This document shows, in pieces, positions 58,001 to 64,000 of a DNA stretch of 64,000 bases. The translations under genes were made by a program, and so were the position numbers. Numbering within the stretch: the first letter of the stretch is position 1; the number at the start of each line of letters is the position of its first letter. The notes beneath the pieces were generated by a model. The model searched no databases. It saw only the letters and a list, made by a program, of their open reading frames with translations, and was not told where the DNA came from. The DNA comes from Arcuatula senhousia (Eukaryota > Mollusca > Bivalvia > Mytilida > Mytilidae): positions 22,178,103 through 22,242,102 of the forward strand of contig OZ020304.1 of assembly GCA_963971305.1 (NCBI GenBank). Reading direction: 5' to 3'.

Positions 58001-58314
58001 TCAATGACCGGAGCTATGACGTCTAAGTCTTGATTGGCCAATGTTGTTCTTTGGCTTTTCACAAATCCGAGGTATTCCTCGCACAGCCGGTTGTACCTTG
58101 TGTACGCTTGAACAACCTTTTGTTCAAGTTCCAGGCATTTTCTAGCCTCCGCTGGTGGGTTGTCGGTTTCCTGTAACATGGCGTTACACATAGACCAAAG
58201 AAGCTCAACGTCTTGTGTGAGCTTGTCTCTCCTCTGGACGTACTGGTCCTCCCCCTTTGGTGTCAGTGTCCGAGTTCTGGACGTGGTTGACATCTGGTCG
58301 TCTGCTAGATCCAT
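55009..58314 (-). CDS. BEL-type Gag-protease polyprotein without polymerase
   Basis: The first ATG is at 58312-58314 (the open frame continues 12 codons further up from a TTG). The protein has 1101 residues and no internal stop. Residues about 150-265 are a long charged Glu/Lys/Arg/Ala coiled coil. About 415-620 match the DUF1759 Gag domain of BEL/Pao elements. Cys/His knuckles follow (C697/C700/H706/C711; then C717/C720...H730). About 780-945 match the DUF1758/A17-type aspartic protease region, with IIDDQSNRSL, IPTPDVAY, IMLLIGRDLPEAH and LGWVVVGETCL. In autonomous relatives, reverse transcriptase starts shortly after this point. Here a low-complexity tail follows, and near the end SSSWSKLTQF resembles the linker just before integrase; the ORF then stops. 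It would assemble particles but could not copy itself. Enzymes must come from another element. Confidence 0.85.
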   Translation of the reverse strand: MDLADDQMSTTSRTRTLTPKGEDQYVQRRDKLTQDVELLWSMCNAMLQETDNPPAEARKCLELEQKVVQAYTRYNRLCEEYLGFVKSQRTTLANQDLDVIAPVIDVRRRMYESAIANLHDVLGQTSMAKSITSRQSRTNSETSSRISNVSSLARRTRAKAEAAKAAIAFAEKQALMAKQEAELQERASRDSSRIKAEKVEVEQEAIQRKTQMEEEAAKREAEVIRRQAEIKAEMTLLETQRQAAELEAEARALEQEDDLEQELNDPLPVPTEDPLERVHDYVQQHSVHSEQDNRLQDVGNHVPSTQPTNTSRFARSVHSELGPSGHNTKQQLDTTKAVTFNRQPSCYSPIGDFGQPSAASSPMNDFGHISATKTPTSGLSGFNTNAPAFSPNHDYPMHSSTDVKQPTSGFTGSDPTTAITKFLLRKDLIFSRLNTFNDKPESYHIWKSSFDSVMKELDVSDSEQLDLLVKWLGTESSKHAVSIRASNADNPARGLQRLWQRLDERYGCPEMIEASLKSKLADFPRLTNKDNIRLYELSDILSEIEYVKEKPQLRNLLAYFDSSSGIKPIVSKLPFGLQERWTTRAVRYNEQHSTSFPPFTEFSAFIREISRIKNNPGFIYDSEPTTSTQKGNSTRFTSKPQPQIGVYKTETSGISELSDKLEKCILHGTNHSLNDCRGFRSKPLEERKTLLKDNKVCFKCCESTKHISRDCPVSVSCQQCGSNKHNTALHWDKNQSMSQPALNDGGESGYTNSATTVNTVNSSCTEICKEYGGKSCAKILPVNVFHKDHPGHKKKMYAIIDDQSNRSLASPEFFKYFNVREPPESYTLSTCSGKTITSGRRGNGFVVTTLNGHNTLDLPDVIECNNIPDNRNEIPTPDVAYKHSHLRDIAKHLSPLDESCGIMLLIGRDLPEAHHVLDQRIGPSRAPYAQRLKLGWVVVGETCLDQRRTPADVNVKRTHVSTSGNPTVTKPCQSNFGIQQQFSPKNTSRDNRQDVSTSRSYDGNLAPTNLNPTDPGTSFFQSSDIQDSSLLQEPGMDKVIRPVINVDTTYNADHIPTCEEQFSDSSSWSKLTQFTAALKATGRKRRYKAAECHPAHTRQDN

Positions 58315-58393
58315 GATTGGCGATGTTGTGTTGACCTGCAAGCCGTACAACGGTGCCCCGAAGAAGTTAACCAGCCAGGTGTAGTCAATTTAC

Positions 58394-59092
58394 TATTCTG
58401 CCCGTGCGGCAGATAGCGAACCAATATATACGGGGCAAATTAAATGACAATTCCGGGGAATGCACATTTATTCATCCACATACATACAAACAGGTAAATT
58501 GCTGAAACACAATAAAAACGAGCATAAATATTCAATCGTAAAAAGTTACAAAATCAAAGTTAATTAAATGTTAGAAACGTGAAAGATATACACAAAGATC
58601 GAAACAGACGGACTCTAGAAACATAGATCATTTATAAAAGGCAAGCACAGCTAAATAAAGTTATCAATAATTACATCGGTTAATTTGGTGACAAGAGTCA
58701 AGGTCGAGTAAATTTCCAGAAAATATTATCAAAAACGAAAGTAGAATTTCAATAACATACGATGTTTCAAACGATGAATAAAACATGACAATTAACGGCT
58801 GAAAGGTTTACAATAAGATTTACAATAATTTAAAATGTCTTACACTGTGCGTAGGCAAGGATTAACTCCTAAACACGAGCGGTCCAGAAACGTGTCGACA
58901 TTGATTTCATCAGACGAGAGAGAGAGAAGGCAGTTAAAACCTGTGTAGTAATCCCGGAGGAGTTACGTCAAAACAGGGATACGGGACACATCCAAAGGAA
59001 TAAAAACATGTGGTTATTTAAACAGATGTAAACATCAGACGATAATAAATAATCCAATCAGGAATAATTATTTGTAATATAATTACAGCACA
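58394..59092 (-). repeat. 5' LTR of the BEL element
   Basis: Promoter-side LTR for the minus-strand ORF, 699 bp, starting TGTGCTGTAATT and ending CAGAATA on the minus strand. It is a copy of 53875-54573 with the same AATAAA at 58467-58472. Confidence 0.9.
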
Positions 59093-59097
59093 AAAGG

Positions 59098-60845
59098 TAA
59101 TAACCTAACTTTCCCACATGTTTCGAAAATGTACTGCAGGTATTACGCCTTGTGTGATTTTTTAAAGGTTGAGTTGACATTTTAATTTTTTCCAACGGCC
59201 AATAAGTTTCACTCGATTTGTTAAAATACGCACTTTTGTTGACCTTATAAACAACTGTTTACGCAACAGAAAAGATTCGTTAATAACATAACATGTCCAA
59301 CGTATATGATAGTAGTCAAATCCATGCGTAATAAATGAAAATTGAAGATTGTTTACATGCCATCGCCATCGTTGTTGTCATCGTTAAAAATTTAAAAACA
59401 CATTAGCTGTTTTCTGCAGGGGAGATAATTGAATACCACTAGATATTAGACTGTTTACTAGTCATTTGTTTACCTAAAAGTAAAAACATCTGCGAGGTGC
59501 GTTTTTGTAAATTTCCGAATGAATATATTATGATTGATCAATTTTTAACCGAAGACATATAAAGTTAGAGTGTTTAAAGTGTCATTGTAAACATTTTTAA
59601 TGAACGAATAAAAAGATTTAATTTCGAATGCAATGATATAAAATCTGAAATCATCGTATAGTTATTTTTATTTTGGTGCATTTTCTAGAACGTTCAATTT
59701 GGGACGAGATGCTAGGGGCGATTGAACTCCGGATTCCTTTGATTAGCATATTGTGTACATGCATATAGTATGAATTTCATTTTTTATTCGTGAAAATAAA
59801 GCATTTGGGTAAAAGTGCTATTGTTTAAAGAAAAATTGCTGAAAACTGGAAAATGTCAACATCGCATTTATGTTCCAAAAAGTTTGCATTTTTTTGTTAC
59901 AGAAAACTTTACTTCAGAAAGATAAAGTTTTGATATTCTATAAGACATTTAAAATGAAGATAATATTTTTACAATATTCACGTAGCTATTTTTGGTTACA
60001 TATAAAGTACCAAGTACTTTGAAAACCTAAACACAACCGCTATAACGACAAAGTATTTGACGAGAAAACTTTTACTAAAATAGAAGATCATCATACAATT
60101 TTGAACAATCAGTGGTTGAACTCTTTGGATGACCAAATTACTATTACAGAAGTGTATCCAATCGCAAAAGCCCTTAATAGGCATCAAGCTAATTGTACCG
60201 ACAAAGTTCAGAACGACCACATTATTCATGGTGGTCCGTAGGTCATATCTATACATGTAGTGCTTAAGGTTCATCTTATACTTCGGAAAAATGACAGATA
60301 TTTTACGTCTTTTTTCAGTTTATGTGGAGCCTAAACTACACATTCAATTTCTTAATTAGGCGTAGCAGCGTCTAAATAAATATTTTTTGCATAAACTTTT
60401 AGTATTTTGTACGTTTACACTTGAATCGTTTGCCGGGGCATTTTCTTTGCGTTTTTCAGTTCACCCAAATATAGTCAAACATCAACAACGCCCTGTCATT
60501 TGGCCTCCACGTGCAAGGTAATTTCATTATTGGTGTTATTGAATCTACTCACTTTATTTTTTGGTACAATTTGAACGGCAGTGAATGAATAGAGAAAACA
60601 ACAATAGTAATTTTGTAAACTGGTGATTCGGCGATTTTTATATTTAGACGCTGCTTCACTTTATTTTATGTTTCTATGTGTCGTTTAAGTCGTACATAGA
60701 CTATAGAAAAATAGGTCAAATATCTACCATTTTATTCGAAGTGTAACCATGAACCTTAATAGAACTTTTTGATAATATCATTTTGCATGCAAAGGTTTCA
60801 GTCATATGGACAAAAATGACTGATTGTGCCAATAAATAATGTATA
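59098..60845. other. Non-coding DNA
   Basis: No gene is recognised. The frame at 59996-60274 resembles nothing that I know. Confidence 0.35.
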
Positions 60846-62106
60846 CACTCCGCCATAAGTTTAGCACCACCCTATATATTTTTACAAGTACAATCTCAAA
60901 GTTAAAATGCAAACGCCAGTTAATGATATGATATCTTTTAAATGTGTATTCCTAAAACACACAATCCGAAGTTATGTAACACCAAAGGGTATTCGCCAGT
61001 GATAGAAATCTTAAGTGAAAAGACACTTCAAACAGAACATGATTTAACGTCTTAAATGTTTCTAAGAAAAAACTTTGACGAAAAATTCGAATTTTGTCCA
61101 GTTTAAGTTGTGTGTTCTTTAAGTTGGCTTTATGTCTTACAGTAAAACATATTGTTAAAACATATTCATTAAAATGATAAAACAAAACCCAGCACAAATT
61201 GTTGAAAAGGGAGATAAATCTTTTCTGGTCAAAATTTTGGCCACAAACTGAAAAAAGGTAGCTGCTCTTAGAAAGTGGAATTAATATGGACACTTTTTGC
61301 GTCAAAAACTTCTAAATTTAATGTCATATTAGTTTGTGCGAGCAATGGTGTTTATTCTCTGTCCAAAACATCACTATTCTAAGATCTCATTTTCTGTAAA
61401 ATTCATTTTTGAAAGAAAATGTCCTTTCATCACTATAAAAGTTCACCGACATGTTTATCCTTCTCCACCCAAAACTGTTACTTAATAAGTGTTATGACCA
61501 CACAATTTTTATGACAGAAATGTCTTTCTGGAAACAGTTTTAGCTCATTTTTCGAGTTTTACGAAAAAATGACATTTTCTGAAAAACCATGAAAACAAGT
61601 TATTTTGCCTTAAATTTTTGATAAACCTTTTTATTTTAAACAACCTTTTTAAATCATTATCGAAAAGTAAAAGTTTTATTTCCATGTGGTTTAAAAAGAA
61701 AAAATAGCATTTGGAAATAAACATGGTCAGAAAGTCGGGAAAAAGCAGATATTTTAAGCAGGCCCCAAAAACCTGCAAAACCCATTAAAAACTCATATTT
61801 GTCGTTTGATGTGATTGACAACGCGACAAATTAAGGAAGAGTCATGTGAAAGGTTCTTTGAAAAAAAGTTTTGCTTTCATTCTCTGCTTCTTCTATCGAT
61901 CTCCGAAACTTGAATTCAGGATAGGGTAAATTCAAACAATACTATGTACCGATATTCTGAAAATCTTTCTTTATTTTCAAGTTTTGTAGGATGCAAATTG
62001 CTCTAATACCCAAAGGTTCTTGTGTGCAAAAGATCAGAATATTTCAATAAAATATAAAAAGAGGGTGGCATTTTAAAATGGGTGGTGCTTAACTTTTGGC
62101 GGACTG
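60846..62106. mobile_element. 1261 bp non-autonomous DNA transposon with 27 bp terminal inverted repeats
   Basis: The left end CACTCCGCCATAAGTTTAGC (continuing ACCACCC) and the reverse complement of the right end, CAGTCCGCCAAAAGTTAAGC (ACCACCC), differ at 3 of 27 positions. The left flank is TATA and the right flank TTTATA. CAGT-type termini next to TA suggest a Tc1/mariner-like element, but an exact TA duplication is not seen. The interior, with minus-strand frames at 60952-61305 and 61545-61778, shows no transposase motif, so it is non-autonomous. Confidence 0.68.
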
Positions 62107-62252
62107 TTTATATGTTGTTAGTCGAACAGCTTTCAACACTGGGTTGCGAAAAGCTCTGATGAACAAACTCTAGAAGCTGAATGTAAAAGGTAAAGGCATG
62201 GCGATTAACCTTTTAAAACTTCATACAAATACTCAAAGCTCAGTCTAGATCT

Positions 62253-62390
62253 ATGCATTTTGATTTCACTGGCGGTATAAGACAAGGAGGTATATTGTCT
62301 GGTTTACTTTATCTTGTGTTTATTGATGATTTATCATTAGAATTAAGTCTTTGTAAATTAGGAATATCAACTGTTGTGCATCTTGTCTAG
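62253..62390 (+). pseudogene. LINE reverse-transcriptase fragment
   Basis: The plus-strand frame reads MHFDFTGGIRQGGILSGLLY, then LVFIDDLSLELSLCKLGI, then decays at a stop. GxRQGGxLSGLLY...VFIDDL is the conserved block before the YADD box in a LINE RT of a different type from the 47475-51460 copy. Flanks (from about 62110 and to about 62520) may be further decayed pieces. Confidence 0.65.
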
Positions 62391-62791
62391 CTTGCGACAT
62401 TGCATGCATGTCGACATTTCCGTTAACACTGTTTACAAGAAAAGTGTGTTCGACCTTTGTGAATAAATGGAGAATCCAAATTAGTAGAACCAAGTCCCGA
62501 TTAATGTGCTTTCCGCAAAAAAAAAAACAGAAACAAATTGACTTTTTTGTGGCCTATCAATAATAAAATTATTCCTGTAACCGAAAACCTAGTACACCTT
62601 GTCATTGAAATTAGTAGTGACCTTTAATTAAGCGATTGAAATAAAGCACTGCATAGAAAATAAAGAAACTCATTAAGTAGCATAAATTTCAACATCTCGT
62701 ACAAAAATGCACAGACTCCCTATAACAACCAGATCAGACAGTAAGTATGCGAAAGTATGTTTAGTCTCCTTCCAATTTCGTGCGAAAGAGA
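62391..62791. other. Non-coding DNA, possibly LINE debris
   Basis: No intact frame. An A-run at about 62517-62528 is the only simple feature. Confidence 0.3.
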
Positions 62792-63965
62792 ACAAGAGGC
62801 TCCCAGGAGCCTGAATCGCTCACCTGGTCTTGATGTTGACCCTATACTTTTGTAGAGCTAAATGAGCTGAACATTTAAGCAAACAACAGCTTTTCTCTAC
62901 CTGCAATAGTTTTCATTCTATAGGCCAAAAACACCATTTTTCACCTATAACCCCTATAAGGAGTCATCTGACAACTTCGACCCTATGAAGACTTTTGTAG
63001 AGCTAAATGAGCTGAACATTTAAGCAAGCAACAGCTAATCTCTATCTGCAATAGTTTTCATTCTGTAGGACAAAAACATGAAAAATCGCTATTTTTCAGG
63101 GGCCGTAACCCCTATAAGGAGTCATCTGACAACTTCGACTCTATGGAGAATTTTGTAGAGCTAAATGAGCTGAACATTTAAGCAAGCAACAGCTAATCTC
63201 TATCTGCAATAGTTTTCATTCTGTAGGACAAAAACATGAAAAATCGCTATTTTTCAGGGGCCGTAACCCCTATAAGGGGTCATCTGACAACTTCGACCCT
63301 ATGGAGAATTTTGTAGAGCTCAATGAGCTGAACATTTAAGCAAGCAACAGCTAATCTCTATGTGCAATAGTTTTCATTCTGTAGGCCAAAAACATGAAAA
63401 CATGCCATTTTTCAGGGGCCGTAACCCCTATAAGGGGTTATCTGACAACTTCGATCCTATGGAGACTTTCGTAGAGCTAAATGAGTTAAACATTTAAGCA
63501 AGCAACAGCTAATCTCTATCTGCAATAGTTTTCATTCTGTAGGCCAAAAACATGAAAAATGGCTATTTTTCACCTTTAAGGGGCTGTAACCCCTATAAGG
63601 GGTCATCTGACAACTTCGACCCTATGGAGACTTTTGTAGAGTTAAATGAGCTGAACATTTAATCCATCCTCGGAAACCCAGGGATTCTTCACTCACTTAC
63701 TCATTCATCACCCCTGGGACATTTGGTATGAAATTGTTCGTTTCGAGTTCAGGATCTGATCTTGAACTTGATATTATTCATATATAGAAACTTGTTTAAA
63801 TCGCTTTAGAAAAATGTAAAGCGACCAATCAGAAAGCTCGATACAAAAGTATCAAAAACGAAGTATTTCATGTGTAATGTCCCAGGGGTGATGAACGAGT
63901 AGGCGAGCGAAAAACCCCTGGGTTTCCGAGGATGCATTTAATCAAGCAACAGCTAATCTCTATCC
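62792..63965. mobile_element. Tandem-core element with family G end, ~158 bp x 6 array
   Basis: It opens ACAAGAGGCTCCCAGGAGCC then TGAATCGCTCACCT, the reverse complement of the right end of the element at 47879-48987. The core is different: six units of about 144-163 bp, each with TTTGTAGAGCTAAATGAGCT, GAACATTTAAGCAAGCAACA, CTGCAATAGTTTTCATTCTG and ACCCCTATAAGGRGTCATCT. Neighbouring central units are nearly identical. The last unit is split by the MITE at 63665-63934. Confidence 0.75.
63665..63934. mobile_element. 270 bp MITE with 59 bp inverted repeats and 9 bp target duplication (Mutator-like)
   Basis: The left arm (63665-63723) starts CATCCTCGGAAACCCAGGG and ends CACCCCTGGGACATT. The right arm (63876-63934) is its reverse complement with 6 differences, all transitions. 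CATTTAATC is present on both flanks (63656-63664 and 63935-63943). Removing the MITE and one flank restores the array phrase. A 9 bp duplication with long inverted ends fits the Mutator superfamily. It is non-coding. Confidence 0.85.
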
Positions 63966-64000
63966 CTTCTTGTGTAGCAACATTCCGTCCGCTCCAGCTT
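63966..64000 (+). pseudogene. Start of another reverse-transcriptase element fragment at the right edge
   Basis: CTTGTGTAGCAACATTCCGT and CCGCTCCAGCTT encode LCSNIPSAPA, the same block as LCSNITSAPSYG at 44263-44598 and LLCINTPSAPAHG at 1822-2276. The array at 62792 therefore abuts this element; the copy continues beyond the window. Confidence 0.5.

Larger units (their letters stand above)
53875..59092 (-). mobile_element. BEL/Pao-type LTR retrotransposon, complete ends, polymerase missing
   Basis: Two direct 699 bp LTRs flank a 3820 bp interior. A 5 bp target duplication, AAAGG, sits on both sides (53870-53874 and 59093-59097). On the minus strand the element starts TGTGCTGTAA. The polypurine tract GGCGGGGAG abuts the downstream LTR at 54574, which fixes orientation. 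The interior holds one long Gag-protease ORF and about 435 bp of non-coding DNA after it. No reverse transcriptase, RNase H or integrase fits in the remaining space. A TGG at 58377-58375 could start a primer-binding site, but it lies 16 nt from the LTR, so this is uncertain. The LTRs look identical, so the insertion is recent. Confidence 0.88.

Noticed and set aside
58315..58350. Start of the BEL ORF at 58350
   Set aside because: That codon is TTG; the first ATG in frame is at 58312-58314, so the shorter protein is preferred.
56600..58384. Several open frames of 60-137 codons overlapping the BEL ORF on both strands
   Set aside because: They are antisense or shifted readings of the Gag-protease coding sequence, favoured by its higher GC content.
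62792..63660. Possible CRISPR array
   Set aside because: Regular units of ~158 bp have no spacers; neighbouring units are similar over their full length, and the DNA is eukaryotic.
1..64000. tRNA, rRNA and snRNA genes
   Set aside because: I looked for A/B-box pairs with CCA-type ends and for conserved snRNA phrases; only a B-box-like phrase in Rep-F was noticed, without a convincing A box. A covariance-model search would be needed to exclude them.

Overview
This window looks like nuclear DNA of a bivalve mollusc, most likely a marine mussel (Mytilus or a close relative). It is strongly AT-rich, has intron-bearing genes with GT/AG splice sites and a 100-N assembly gap, and most of it is made of transposable elements and short dispersed repeats. 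The repeat types (Helentron/pearl-like elements with ~160 bp tandem cores, BEL retrotransposons, degraded LINEs, short families I recall from mussel sequence) are what suggest a bivalve; no species marker gene is present.

Host genes. Two real host genes are visible. (1) On the minus strand, running off the left edge, is a Mab-21/cGAS-like nucleotidyltransferase gene. A 196 bp first coding exon (3547-3742) joins in frame, across an intron of about 2 kb, to a long exon (1-1578) that is still open at the window edge. The joined protein keeps the cGAS-type catalytic acids. (2) On the plus strand, 38799-39789 is the probable last coding exon of a C2H2 zinc-finger gene with four finger-like units and two downstream poly(A) signals.

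Mobile DNA, left to right. The nucleotidyltransferase intron holds a fragment of a reverse-transcriptase element and a tandem-core element. 4-15 kb is mostly unique-looking AT-rich DNA with two more tandem-core elements and the gap. 15.2-16.1 kb is a dead LINE 3' end. 17-36 kb holds scattered copies of short families, called here Rep-A (contains aacttggaggatcaatctc), Rep-C (3' part of the reverse-transcriptase element, contains atagcacacccgtc), Rep-E (contains ccgccagcagcctt) and Rep-H (contains accgaggatatcgacc), plus a 712 bp element with 120 bp inverted ends. 36-45 kb holds Rep-B (contains gcgcgtttcgtctatt) dimers, a 246 bp MITE, a tandem-core element with (GGAC)n, a long hairpin and a SINE-like family (Rep-F). 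47.5-51.5 kb is a LINE broken by two nested insertions. 53.9-59.1 kb is a young BEL-type LTR element with identical 699 bp LTRs and a 5 bp target duplication; it carries an intact Gag-protease ORF but no polymerase. 60.8-62.1 kb is a 1.26 kb inverted-repeat element. The right end is a ~158 bp tandem array interrupted by a MITE with a 9 bp target duplication.

The host genes do not form a functional cluster. The main biological interest is the candidate cGAS-like receptor with an apparently complete active site, the recently mobile but polymerase-less BEL element, and several elements whose insertion history can be read from the sequence. Assignments to families come from recognising motifs by eye; no search was run.
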